From assembly GCA_035649415.1 (NCBI GenBank), contig DASRJP010000145.1, positions 1 through 64,000 on the forward strand: DNA of 64,000 nucleotides. Direction: 5' to 3'. Below, one piece after another: positions 1-9,281 of the stretch. A program made the position numbers and the translations under genes. Source of the DNA: DATKDU01 sp035649415. Its GTDB lineage: Bacteria > Planctomycetota > Planctomycetia > Pirellulales > Pirellulaceae. Position 1 is the first letter of the stretch; every line of letters starts with the position of its first letter. The notes beneath the pieces were generated by a model that saw nothing but the letters and a program-made list of their open reading frames with translations, ran no database searches and was not told the origin of the DNA.

Positions 1-599
1 GCGCTCGTTTCCGTGGGCGCGAGCGGCTTGAGGAGGCACTTCACCGCCAGCCGCTCCTCGAGCTCTGGCATCCGCTCGATCGCCACAAGAAGTCCCGTCT
101 GTCCAACGAGCAGGAAGGAGACCGTTGCCTGGCCGTTGTGCTCCAGGTTGAGCAGCAGGCGGATCGTTTCCAGCGCCTGTGTCTGCCGCAGCACGTGCGC
201 CTCGTCGAGAATCACCACCGCGTGTTTGCCGTCGGCCGCGTTGTCATTCAGCCGCGTCTCGATCCGCCGCAGGCTCTGATCGACCGTCGGCGTCGAAGCA
301 AAGCTGCTTCCCGTGAGCTGACCCGCCAGGTATGCCAAGAGCTGTTCCGGCGGCATTTGCGGAAAGACGACGTGAACGCGCGGCGTGAATTGCTCGGGAA
401 GTTGCTTGAGCAGCGTCTGAGCCAGTAGCGTCTTCCCCAGTCCAGCGATGCCGGACAGCAGCGCCGCCCCGCGGCGGTTTTCCAGGACGTACCGCAGCTT
501 GAGGATAGCACCTTGCTGCGTTTCGCCCGGATAGTGGAAGCGCGGGTCGAGCGTGTTCTCGAACGGGCGTGAATCGAGCTGCCAGTGCGCTTCGTACAT
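1..599 (-). CDS. ExeA/GspA-like AAA+ ATPase (C-terminus beyond window)
   Basis: Reading frame open to the window edge; about 199 residues visible, beginning MYEAHWQLDSRPFENTLDPR, typical of the ExeA/GspA ATPase family. Walker A is SGIAGLGKT at about residues 49-57 and Walker B is AVVILDEAH at about residues 117-125, followed by an SFLLVGQTGL sensor-like segment. The family couples ATP hydrolysis to assembly of secretion or polysaccharide-export complexes at the inner membrane. It starts 37 bases downstream of the CpsD-like gene in the same direction, so the three genes 3682 to 1 probably form one transcript. In XrtA/PEP-CTERM exopolysaccharide loci an ExeA-like ATPase follows a chain-length protein and a CpsD-like kinase in the same order. 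That role is inferred from context. Confidence 0.85.
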   Translation of the reverse strand, partial: MYEAHWQLDSRPFENTLDPRFHYPGETQQGAILKLRYVLENRRGAALLSGIAGLGKTLLAQTLLKQLPEQFTPRVHVVFPQMPPEQLLAYLAGQLTGSSFASTPTVDQSLRRIETRLNDNAADGKHAVVILDEAHVLRQTQALETIRLLLNLEHNGQATVSFLLVGQTGLLVAIERMPELEERLAVKCLLKPLAPTETS

Positions 600-636
600 G
601 GGGGGGATTGGTGCGGATCTGCGGCGCGGGGGCGGC

Positions 637-2478
637 TCAGGCCACGCTGGCCTGCTGCGCCGGAACGAAATTCTCGGCAATGCCGATGGCTTCCACGCCG
701 GAGGCGTGCAGCCGCTCGCCGATAGCCTGCGTCTCCGCGGGCGAAGCGTACCGCAGGTCGCGAAGGACGATCGCGGCATCCAGCGGCGCCGGTTCGTCGC
801 TGGCGAAGATCGGATCGCTGCCGCCGGGCAGCGGCCCCAGATCAATGATCACCAGGTCATGCGTCTGAGCAACCGCGCGGATGATTGCCGAAACGCGCTT
901 GTCCGCCAGCGCCAGCGGCCAGGCGACGCTACTGGGCTCCAGCGGCAGCACCGTGATCTTGTCGGCGAGCGACTTCACGGCTGCCTCCGCCAGGGGGATT
1001 TTTCCTTGTGCGGCGTCCTGCCAGCCGTAGGCGACTTCCAAGCCGATCACGGCCGCCAACTGTGGCCTCGTGAAGTCCGCATCGATCATGGCGACGTTCA
1101 ATCCCGACTGGGCGGCACAGCGGGCCAGACACAGGGCCAGCGTCGTTCGCCCTTCGCCGCGGCGACTACCGGTGATTCCCAGCGTATTGAGACCGTCCTT
1201 GGCAGCGGCCACCAGCTTGCCTCCCGCCTGAGCAAAGTACGAGCGCTCATCCTTCATGAGGCGGTCGCAAATGTTCGGCCACTGAAACCGGTCAACTTCC
1301 CACATGGGGACCAGCGGCGTGGCGACGGCTACCGCCGGCTCGGTCGTTGGCAACGGGTCATCGGGATGTTTCTCCGCCGGTGGCGTGCCGATCAGGGAGG
1401 CCATTTCTTCGGGCGAAAGCTCAACTCGCGCCGCGGCCGGCAGCTCGACCGCCGGCGGCGCAATGTGCCGAGGCTCGCTTGCCGCGGCCACGCTAGTGGG
1501 GGCAAAGTGAGGCGCGTCTGGCGCTTGCGAACGGGGCGGATCGATGCGGTAGGACTTTTTGGACTGGTCAGGAGGGACCGCCGCTGGGTTTTCACCGGCG
1601 ACCTTCGGCGGAGTCATTTCCAGGTCAGCAGTCTCTGAACCAGAGGATGTGGACTCGCCAATGGTTGTTTCATGCCGCGCGACGATTGGATCGAGGGCCA
1701 CGTCCACCGGCGGCACCAGCGGATTGGCGGGCAGGTCCGGCGCATCCGCCAGGATAACCATCGACGCCGAAACGGCGTCGTTGATCATTTCCCAAGGAGT
1801 GCAAACCTCAACCAGCGTGGCCACGTCGTCGCTCGGCGGCGGCGTGCTCGCGCGTGGAGCCGCTTGTGCCGTGGCAACGACCGGTTTCGCAACAGGCGTC
1901 GTTACATTGTTCTCAGGCGGCACGGCGACCGGCACGGCGACTTTCGGCGAAGGCTCGAGCGGAGCTACGATCGGAAGCACCAGCGGCGGCGCGACCGAGT
2001 CGTCCACGACCACAACTTCAGGCGACAAATCGGCCGACGGCGCTGGCGGCACGTAATGGGCCAGACGCCTGGCTACCTCGCTCAAAGCACGGACTGGCAT
2101 TCGCCTCACGGCAGCGGCAGCCTCAGCGGGAGGCGACGCTGTCTCCAGTGCTGGTTCGGTCACCTGCCGATGACGTGCGATCGACCGCCGCTGTGTTGTG
2201 CGATGCTGGCTTGGCGGCGGCGCGTAATGCGGCGGCGATACGGCCGTCTGATGGTCAGCTTGCGCCGGCGCTTCGATGCGATATAGTGCGCCGTCGGCAT
2301 ACGCGTTTTCGATCAGGGGCGCGGGGACCATTGCTTCGGCCCGCGTGGACGCAGGAGCCCCTGGCGAACCGGCAACGAACCGCGCCGGCGTTGAAGCTGG
2401 CGGCGCGGCATCAGACCGGGACGGCGCAGGACCGTCCTTGGCATATGCCTTAATAAAGGCCTGATCCAGTGCGCTCAT
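637..2478 (-). CDS. CpsD/CapB-like P-loop ATPase with long N-terminal region
   Basis: 613 residues from ATG at 2478 (MSALDQAFIKAYAKDG). The first ~390 residues are Pro/Ala/Val-rich and probably disordered. Residues ~392-613 form a CpsD/MinD-type P-loop domain: GSRRGEGRTT (residues ~437-446) as Walker A, VAMIDADFTRPQL as Walker A' and LVIIDLGPLP as Walker B. The usual Walker A lysine (GEGKST) is arginine here, and there is no C-terminal tyrosine cluster, so protein-tyrosine autokinase activity is uncertain. The start overlaps the end of the upstream gene by 29 bases, which suggests translational coupling. It is probably the cytoplasmic partner of the single-span membrane protein upstream. The longer upstream reading frame is discarded because it runs through that gene. 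Confidence 0.8.
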   Translation of the reverse strand: MSALDQAFIKAYAKDGPAPSRSDAAPPASTPARFVAGSPGAPASTRAEAMVPAPLIENAYADGALYRIEAPAQADHQTAVSPPHYAPPPSQHRTTQRRSIARHRQVTEPALETASPPAEAAAAVRRMPVRALSEVARRLAHYVPPAPSADLSPEVVVVDDSVAPPLVLPIVAPLEPSPKVAVPVAVPPENNVTTPVAKPVVATAQAAPRASTPPPSDDVATLVEVCTPWEMINDAVSASMVILADAPDLPANPLVPPVDVALDPIVARHETTIGESTSSGSETADLEMTPPKVAGENPAAVPPDQSKKSYRIDPPRSQAPDAPHFAPTSVAAASEPRHIAPPAVELPAAARVELSPEEMASLIGTPPAEKHPDDPLPTTEPAVAVATPLVPMWEVDRFQWPNICDRLMKDERSYFAQAGGKLVAAAKDGLNTLGITGSRRGEGRTTLALCLARCAAQSGLNVAMIDADFTRPQLAAVIGLEVAYGWQDAAQGKIPLAEAAVKSLADKITVLPLEPSSVAWPLALADKRVSAIIRAVAQTHDLVIIDLGPLPGGSDPIFASDEPAPLDAAIVLRDLRYASPAETQAIGERLHASGVEAIGIAENFVPAQQASVA

Positions 2479-3682
2479 AGCGAGGTCCGCTCGTGCGTGG
2501 GGCTGTGGGAACGCGATTCTCAAAGGTTGCCGGTGCGGCGCCCGCGGAGGCAGGCAAGCGCGGCGCCTCCGCTTGAAAGTTGCGGTACGTTGCCGGGTCG
2601 GTAACCGGATACATTGCAGCGGCGGGCTGCTCGGCGGCTGTTCCCGGCGGCGCTGACTGCGCGGCGGGCGAGCGTGACGCTGGCGACTGAGGACCGGGCG
2701 AGGCAACGCCAACCGTTGGCGACCGCCGCTGATAGTGGGGGTTGGCCCGCGGCATTGGAACGGATGATGAGGGTGATTCCGCCTGCGGGCGGCTGGCGAC
2801 ACGCTCTTCTGGGCCCGTTGCCCACGGGAAGAGGCTCTCATCCGGGCTCGGAGCAACTGGGGAGTCCGCCTGGTTGGCCAGAGGCGTCTGCAAGTTGACT
2901 TGCGGCGACTCGCCAGCAGTGCCGGAATCAGCCAGCGGTTTGTCGGCAGAGGTTTCAGGGGTCAGAGCACTGACCGGCGGATTGGTTTCGGCTACAGCGT
3001 CTGCGGTGGCGGTGGCAGCGGCCGGATTTTCACTCGCTTGCGGACTGGCATCGGTCTCGGCCGTCAGTTGTGGCTGCTGTTCCAATGCCGGCGCGTGCGA
3101 ATCGGGCAGCGGTTCGGTTCCCGCGTGGGCCAGGTCGCTCGTGCGCAAGTCAGTTGCCGGCGGAGACGGCGAATCGTCGCGCAGGCGGGCGGCGTAGATC
3201 GTGCCGGCCAGCGCCACGACGAAGACGACGATGATGTATTTGCCCTGCGTTTGGAACCAGTCCATCTTGGTGGCCGCTTGCCGCCGCTGTCGCAGTTGGG
3301 CCCGCTCGCGAATCGTGGGCGAATCGGGCACGGGTGCTGTTTCCGTGGACCTGGATGCGACCGGCAGCAGAGTTTGAGCCAAGGCGGTTAAGGCCGCAGG
3401 ACTTGTCGGCGAACCTGAGTCTGGCGGCGCACTTTCTGAGGTGGCCGCCTGCTGCACGCCGGTGGCTGGCGGCGTGATTTCCGGCAGCGCCAGCGAGAGG
3501 TCTTTAGGCGCTGTCTTGCGTTCTGATTTTGGCGCGGCCTGCGGTGTGAGGACTTTGAACTGGGTCTGATCGGTCAGTTGGAACAGCACCGGCATTTCCA
3601 ACCCGTCGCCCGCGGAGGACCCGAAGCTGAGGCCGCTGCTCAGGCCAGTGCGGCGCGGATCGGTGAGAACGGGCTTGGTCAT
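2450..3682 (-). CDS. single-span membrane protein with Pro/Ala-rich domains, first gene of the CpsD/ExeA module
   Basis: 410 residues. The ATG at 3682 is chosen because AAGGGA lies about 9 bases upstream; the ATG nine bases earlier would sit directly on that site. Residues 1-148 are polar and presumably cytoplasmic. One membrane segment is at about 149-166 (IIVVFVVALAGTIYAA), flanked by a basic RQRRQAATK stretch that fits the positive-inside rule. The remaining ~240 residues are Pro/Ser/Ala-rich and presumably periplasmic. No Wzz domain or coiled coil is recognisable. Position ahead of CpsD-like and ExeA-like ATPases suggests the membrane component of an export or polysaccharide co-polymerase complex. 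That is inference from order, not from homology. Confidence 0.75.
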   Translation of the reverse strand: MTKPVLTDPRRTGLSSGLSFGSSAGDGLEMPVLFQLTDQTQFKVLTPQAAPKSERKTAPKDLSLALPEITPPATGVQQAATSESAPPDSGSPTSPAALTALAQTLLPVASRSTETAPVPDSPTIRERAQLRQRRQAATKMDWFQTQGKYIIVVFVVALAGTIYAARLRDDSPSPPATDLRTSDLAHAGTEPLPDSHAPALEQQPQLTAETDASPQASENPAAATATADAVAETNPPVSALTPETSADKPLADSGTAGESPQVNLQTPLANQADSPVAPSPDESLFPWATGPEERVASRPQAESPSSSVPMPRANPHYQRRSPTVGVASPGPQSPASRSPAAQSAPPGTAAEQPAAAMYPVTDPATYRNFQAEAPRLPASAGAAPATFENRVPTAPRTSGPRYERTGSGLY

Positions 3683-3961
3683 CGCGGGCATCCCTTCCCG
3701 GATTCGTTGCGAACACTTCGCATGCCAGCAGTGCTGTCGCAAAGCGCAGCCTGCGCGGTCTATACAGCAAATCTGTTATCGGTTCGGGTCGTAATGATCT
3801 TGAGACCTGGCAAAACTCTAGCGTCTGCGGAGGAAATGCCCTAGGGCGAAACGAGTGCAGATCGCAGAGTGTGTCTCACCTCCGCCACACTGCATCTGCA
3901 TTCTGCACTAGCTAGCGAACCACCTGTCCACCTGCACCGTCCTCATCTACAGTAGTAATAA

Positions 3962-4438
<477 letters not shown>

Positions 4439-4447
4439 TTTTTCTCG

Positions 4448-4852
4448 CTACACCATCGCTCCGTCGCTGAGCACTTGCAGCAGCTTGGAAATGCAAAGCT
4501 GGTTGATGCTCGTCTTCTTCTCGTGGGCTTCCACCTTCAGCGATTCGTGCAGGCTGGCCGGCAGCCGCACCGTGATCACCCGCGTGTTTTCCTTGGCATC
4601 CACCGGGGCTCCCGACCGCTCACGCAGCCGAGCAATCATCCGCTGAATCTCGGCGTACTCCGCCGTCTTCTCGAATGCCGCGATCTCTTCCGGCGTGGGG
4701 AAAAGTCGCCGCACAAGGCCGTTAACTCCCAACACTTCCCGGAAGAACGAGATCCAATCCGGGGTCTGATGGAACATCTCCGCGGCAATCCGCTGCGCTG
4801 TCTGCCGGCGATCTTCCTGGGCGTGGAGGGTGGCGGTGGCGGTGGCTTCCAT
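4448..4852 (-). CDS. ribbon-helix-helix (HicB/CopG-like) domain protein
   Basis: 134 residues from ATG at 4852, chosen for the strong GGAAGGA ribosome-binding site 7 bases upstream. The C-terminal ~40 residues (RVITVRLPASLHESLKVEA then KKTSINQLCISKLLQ) match the ribbon-helix-helix DNA-binding fold found in HicB-type antitoxins and CopG regulators. The N-terminal ~90 residues are helical and of unknown family. No toxin-like small gene adjoins it, so a toxin-antitoxin role is not supported here. An orphan regulator is the more cautious reading. It converges on rnpB. Confidence 0.7.
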   Translation of the reverse strand: MEATATATLHAQEDRRQTAQRIAAEMFHQTPDWISFFREVLGVNGLVRRLFPTPEEIAAFEKTAEYAEIQRMIARLRERSGAPVDAKENTRVITVRLPASLHESLKVEAHEKKTSINQLCISKLLQVLSDGAMV

Positions 4853-5246
4853 GTCTGGTTCCTTCCATTGATCCGTGAAAACTGTCTCGCGGCCCACGTG
4901 GACCGCTCGTTCGGTGGAAGGGTATAACGATTGTCAAGACAAGCACCAATAGCATTGCAGTGCTTGCACTTACGACGATAGCAGTCACCTTGCCCAATCT
5001 CTGACCCGGCATGCCCGGAAACATGGCAGTCGTCTGTTTGCACAAGGATTAGGCAGCGGCCCTTTGTCGCATTTCCAAAGTGTCCATTTCGGAGCGACCG
5101 AGTTTGGCTCAAGTTTCAAATTGGGCAAGCGCGACTTGCCGCACGCCGCGGCCGAGTACGTGGTATTGTCCTCGACCCGCTCGGCACCGTGCGTTTACAA
5201 TGGCCGGATTGCCAGCCCGGGTCCCGTCAAGCTAGGGGGAAATGCC
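4853..5246. other. 394-base intergenic stretch without a recognised gene
   Basis: Lies between the divergently oriented ribbon-helix-helix gene and the HEAT-like gene, so it should contain both promoters. Short reading frames here (for example one with a hydrophobic stretch on the minus strand around 4900-5040) lack a ribosome-binding site or family resemblance. No repeat or RNA gene was seen. Confidence 0.5.
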
Positions 5247-6596
5247 GTGATCCGCTTCTTTCGGCTAGCGACCATGGTCGCACTCTGGAGAGGCTGCGCG
5301 GCGGTTTTGATCGGCGCGACAAGCCTTGGCGTTCTGGCGGCGGCTGACGTGCCGATGACCGGCGCCCACGCCGATGCCGGGCTAATTGAGAAGCTGATTC
5401 GCGAGCTGGGGCATGAGCGTTTCTCCACGCGGGAAGCGGCCAGCGATCGGCTGGCGAGGATCGGGCTGCCGGCATTTGCTGCACTGGAAGAGGCTTCCCG
5501 CGCCAGTGACCGCGAGGTCCGTTTTCGCGCCGAGCGGATCCTCAATCTGATTCGCAAGAATGATCTGGAGCGTCGCCTGGCCGCATTCATTGCCGGCACC
5601 GGCAAGGACGACTATGAGCTGCCCGCCTGGGACCGCTTCCAAAAGGCATACGGCGATACGGAAGTTTCGCGGAAATTGTTTGTCGAGATGCAGCGGGCTG
5701 AGCCAGAACTGCTGGCCGCGTTCCACCGCGATCCGCGGGGGGCAGTGGAAATCCTCGGCCGCCGGTTGGCGGAGCGCATCCCGACTCAGGTCCGCGGCGT
5801 CAATGTAAATCCGGCTACTGCTTCCCCGGCCGAGGTTTCCGCCTACTTGTTCGTCGCGGCCAACCAGGATGCGCCGGTCACTTCGACCTCGCTGACCGTG
5901 CTACTGGGACTGTGCAGCCGGATGTCGTTCGGGGAGACATCGCGCTTGAGCAAGGATGGCGACCTTGGCAGAAAGATGCTGGCGAGCGTGATTCGCCGCT
6001 GTGATGCGGATTCGCTGCCTTACGCCATCGACCTGGCGATGCGACTGGAGATGAAGGAAGGCCTTGTGCCGGCGGTGAAGATGCTAGAACAGAACGCCAG
6101 GCCCAATCCCAATGTTCCACAGCAGTATTCGGCCATGGCCCTCTGTTGCGTCGCGGAATTTGGAGATGGCTCGCACGTGGCGGCCGTGGAAAACCTCCTC
6201 AAGGATGAAAGGGTCTTGACCACATCCACCAGCCGGCAGGTTCGCGGTGGCGAAACGACCACGCAAATGAAGGAACTTCAGATCCGCGATGTGGCGCTGG
6301 CCACGCTCGTCGTTCTAACCAAACAAGATGGCAAGGAGTACTTTGGCCAGCCGATTCCTCCCCGTCCGCCGTCAACCGCCGTTAATCCATTCAATCGTTT
6401 CCCGGTGCAAATTGTTGGCTTTGAAAAAGTCGTTGACGCTCAAAAGCCCCACCCAAGAGCGCTGGCTTTGGAAAAGTGGGAGAATTACAAGGCTCGCCAG
6501 CAGAAGGAAAAACCTGGCGACGTACAGCCTGCAGGTGGACAAGCGCCGATTCCAGCCGAAGGCGCTGCCAAGCCGGAAAAACCCGCCGACCGATAG
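5247..6596 (+). CDS. secreted HEAT-repeat-like protein
   Basis: 449 residues from GTG at 5247, chosen because AGGGGG lies 8 bases upstream and a signal peptide follows directly (hydrophobic core AAVLIGATSLGVLAA). After the signal peptide comes a helical repeat, LIEKLIRELGHERFSTREAA then RLARIGLPAFAALEEAS and VRFRAERILNLI. This is the HEAT/armadillo-like module common in planctomycete exported proteins. The C-terminal ~250 residues contain further helical pairs, end in a Pro/Glu/Lys-rich tail and have no catalytic motif. Probably a periplasmic protein-interaction scaffold; the specific function is unknown. Confidence 0.7.
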   Translation: MIRFFRLATMVALWRGCAAVLIGATSLGVLAAADVPMTGAHADAGLIEKLIRELGHERFSTREAASDRLARIGLPAFAALEEASRASDREVRFRAERILNLIRKNDLERRLAAFIAGTGKDDYELPAWDRFQKAYGDTEVSRKLFVEMQRAEPELLAAFHRDPRGAVEILGRRLAERIPTQVRGVNVNPATASPAEVSAYLFVAANQDAPVTSTSLTVLLGLCSRMSFGETSRLSKDGDLGRKMLASVIRRCDADSLPYAIDLAMRLEMKEGLVPAVKMLEQNARPNPNVPQQYSAMALCCVAEFGDGSHVAAVENLLKDERVLTTSTSRQVRGGETTTQMKELQIRDVALATLVVLTKQDGKEYFGQPIPPRPPSTAVNPFNRFPVQIVGFEKVVDAQKPHPRALALEKWENYKARQQKEKPGDVQPAGGQAPIPAEGAAKPEKPADR

Positions 6597-6752
6597 TGCC
6601 GTGCTGGCGCTGTCGCGATAGCAGCCGCTAGCTGAATTCTGTCTCTCTTGACGGGCGCTCGCCGCGCCGTCACTATTCCGCCCCCGACCGATCGGCGCCT
6701 TCCCCCGCGCGCCGGCCGCCCTCTTAACGATCCACGAACTCGACATCGACCC

Positions 6753-7358
6753 ATGCATTGCCGCGTCTGTTTGATCTTGTTCCTCTTTAATGGGCTGGCA
6801 TTCAGCGCCGGCTGCCAATCGATGAACTACGCCCAGCGGGGCGGCGTGCTGGGGGGCCTGGCAGGCGCGGGAATTGGTGCGGCGGCTGGCGAATCGGGGG
6901 GCGATGCCGTTCCCGGCGCGCTGATCGGCGGGGCCGTGGGAGCGCTAACGGGCTCCGTGATCGGAGACGGCATCGATGCCGACATGGCCCGCAAGGCAGA
7001 AATCGAGGCCCGCATCGGGAGGCAACTCGCTGGAGCGGTCACGAGCGAGGATGCGATTGCCATGACGCGGGCCGGGCTGAGCGACGACGTCGTCATTTCA
7101 CACATTCGGGCGCACGGAGTGGCCAGACCGCTGGAAGTGAATGATTTGATCTATCTCCGCAACCAGGGGGTCAGCGACGCGGTCATCAAGGCGCTGCAGA
7201 CTTCGCCCGGGCCGGTCGCGGTTGTCCGCGGACCGCCCGGACCGCCTCCGGTGGTCGTGCACGAATACTACGATCCCTGGTGGGGCCCGCCTCCGCGGTG
7301 GTACCACCGTCATCACCACCCTCCAGGATTCAGCTGGGGCATTCATTTGCACCATTGA
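6753..7358 (+). CDS. glycine-zipper lipoprotein
   Basis: 201 residues. ATG at 6753 starts a short signal peptide (MHCRVCLILFLFNGLAF) ending in lipobox FSAGC, so it is probably lipidated. Residues ~30-70 are a glycine zipper (GGVLGGLAGAGIGAAAG, then GALIGGAVGALTG), the kind found in OmpA-associated and SlyB-type lipoproteins. A central helical part (MTRAGLSDDVVISHIRAHG) resembles the short repeats of planctomycete glycine-zipper proteins. The C-terminus is Pro/His/Trp-rich (PPRWYHRHHHPPGFSWG), which may bind metal. The longer upstream frame is rejected because it would bury the signal peptide. Confidence 0.75.
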   Translation: MHCRVCLILFLFNGLAFSAGCQSMNYAQRGGVLGGLAGAGIGAAAGESGGDAVPGALIGGAVGALTGSVIGDGIDADMARKAEIEARIGRQLAGAVTSEDAIAMTRAGLSDDVVISHIRAHGVARPLEVNDLIYLRNQGVSDAVIKALQTSPGPVAVVRGPPGPPPVVVHEYYDPWWGPPPRWYHRHHHPPGFSWGIHLHH

Positions 7359-7505
7359 GGCCTGTGCTCCGATTGTTTTTGAGCGGCCGCGCCGCCGATC
7401 TTGTCCTTCGCCTAAAATGGGCTGTTGTCGCCGGGCGCAAGGGAACGCAGCTCTGCGTTCGATGCGTAGCTGCTTGTTTTCGCTGTGCTCGATAGTGACC
7501 AAGCC

Positions 7506-9281
7506 ATGAAACCAACCGCCGCCAAAACCTCCTCCACTCCGCCCACGCGACCTCCGCGCCTCTTTCCTGGCCGGGTCGCATCCACGCTGATTCTTGTCTG
7601 CCTGGGTGTGATGCTCATCGTACGCGTCTTTCGCGAGGAGTTTGCTGCCGTCATCAAGGTATTCGACTCGGCGGCGGCCAATATCTCCACAATGATTCTC
7701 AGCTTCGTGATCGTGGTCACCGTGGCCGTCTGGTTCCTCTGCTTCAGCGACTATGCCTGGAGGACGAAAGGAACCGTGATGGCGGCACTGGCCGCACTGC
7801 TATTGGTATTGGCCAGCGGATTTCAGATCGACGGGCCGACCGGGGACCTGGCTTTCGGGCTCGTGCCGCGGCCGTGGCTGTGCGCTGTATTGCCCGCCGC
7901 GCCGCGACCGCCGGCGCCCAAGGTGGCCGATGACCACGCGCAACAAGGAGCGGACCTGGCTACGACGTCCGATGCCGATTTTCCCCGCTTCCTCGGTCCG
8001 GAAGGAACTAATCATCTACCATCGGCAGGCGGAGCGCCACTGGCGCGCGACTGGAATGCCGTGCCGCCGAAACTTCTCTGGAAGCAAACGATCGGTCAAG
8101 GCTGGAGCGGGTTCGCAGTGGTCAATGGCTACGCGGTAACGCTCGAGCAGCAAAAGGACGAAGAGTGGGTGTCGTGTTACGAAGCTGCGACGGGCAAGCT
8201 CATCTGGAAGCGGGTCACACCAGGCCGCCACGAAGCGCCCATGGGGGGCGTGGGGCCGCGCTCCACGCCGACGATCCACAAGGGGCTGGTCTACACGGTG
8301 GGCGGAGTGGGGCGGCTACAGTGCCTCGACGGCCGGGACGGCGCACTCAAGTGGGAGGACGATCTGCTCGCAAGGTGTGGCACCGATGCAGCTACCGATG
8401 CGCAAGCGGTGATGTGGGGCCGCGCCGGTTCACCGCTGGTTGTAGCGGACTTGGGCTTGCTCATCGTGGCCGGTGGAGGACCAGACGAAGCCGCCACGTC
8501 GCTGCTCGCCTATGATCTGGCGACCGGCGACGTGCGGTGGCGCGGCGGCAACTCGCAGATCAGCTATGCCACTCCCGTGGATGCAACACTCGCGGGCCAG
8601 CGACAGATTATCTCGGTCAATGAAAACGATGTGACTGGATACGATATCCAAACGGGCGACGTGCTCTGGAAACATTCCTGGCCTGGAAGCAGCAGCGGCA
8701 ATGCAAGCTGCTCGCAGCCGCACGTTCTGGCCGGCGACCGCATACTGCTGTCCAAAGGTTACGGTGAAGGTGCCGAGATGATTCGAATCGTCAAGCAAGA
8801 GGGAAAGCTGGCCGCGGAGTCGCTATGGAAAAACCCCCGCGTGCTGAAGACCAAATTCACCAACATCACGATTCGCGGAGATTATGCGTACGGCTTGTCC
8901 GACGGCGTTCTCCAGTGTGTGTCGCTGGACGACGGCAAGAGCCGCTGGCGGGGCGGCCGTTACCTCCATGGTCAGTTGCTTGGCGTCGGCGATCTGATTC
9001 TCGTGCTGGGGGAAGATGGGAAACTGGCGCTAGTGGAAGCCAATCCCGAAAGGCACGTCGAACTGGGCCGGATCGATGCGCTCACCGGAAAGACGTGGAA
9101 CAGCTTTGCCCTCTACGGCAAGCTGCTGCTGATTCGCAACGCCCAGGAAGCGGCTTGCTACGAGTTGCCCGTGGTGTCTAGCGAGCATCCGGAGCGTGCG
9201 CCAGCAGCCAATCCTCCAGGATCACGTGCTCCACAAACGGCGCCCGCAGAAGAGCCGTCCGCTGAGGAAGCAGCGCCTTGA
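7506..9281 (+). CDS. membrane-anchored PQQ-like beta-propeller protein
   Basis: 591 residues from ATG at 7506. Three hydrophobic segments occupy the first ~110 residues (LILVCLGVMLIVRVF; TMILSFVIVVTVAVWFLCF; MAALAALLLVLASGF). From about residue 155 the sequence is a PQQ/BamB-like propeller: DFPRFLGPEGTN, then repeated blades with AYDLATGDVRWRGG and YDIQTGDVLWKHSW. Many planctomycete proteins of this class start their propeller with W/FPRFLGP. No PQQ-enzyme catalytic residues were identified, so a scaffold or binding role is likelier than dehydrogenase activity. A Pro/Ala/Glu tail of ~30 residues overlaps the end of the convergent gene by 104 bases. Confidence 0.75.
   Translation: MKPTAAKTSSTPPTRPPRLFPGRVASTLILVCLGVMLIVRVFREEFAAVIKVFDSAAANISTMILSFVIVVTVAVWFLCFSDYAWRTKGTVMAALAALLLVLASGFQIDGPTGDLAFGLVPRPWLCAVLPAAPRPPAPKVADDHAQQGADLATTSDADFPRFLGPEGTNHLPSAGGAPLARDWNAVPPKLLWKQTIGQGWSGFAVVNGYAVTLEQQKDEEWVSCYEAATGKLIWKRVTPGRHEAPMGGVGPRSTPTIHKGLVYTVGGVGRLQCLDGRDGALKWEDDLLARCGTDAATDAQAVMWGRAGSPLVVADLGLLIVAGGGPDEAATSLLAYDLATGDVRWRGGNSQISYATPVDATLAGQRQIISVNENDVTGYDIQTGDVLWKHSWPGSSSGNASCSQPHVLAGDRILLSKGYGEGAEMIRIVKQEGKLAAESLWKNPRVLKTKFTNITIRGDYAYGLSDGVLQCVSLDDGKSRWRGGRYLHGQLLGVGDLILVLGEDGKLALVEANPERHVELGRIDALTGKTWNSFALYGKLLLIRNAQEAACYELPVVSSEHPERAPAANPPGSRAPQTAPAEEPSAEEAAP

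Noticed and set aside
553..1638. 361-codon plus-strand frame over the CpsD-like gene
   Set aside because: The minus strand holds recognisable P-loop motifs in this interval; the plus frame has none.
4448..4852. HicAB toxin-antitoxin pair
   Set aside because: No HicA-like small double-stranded RNA-binding-fold gene lies beside it.
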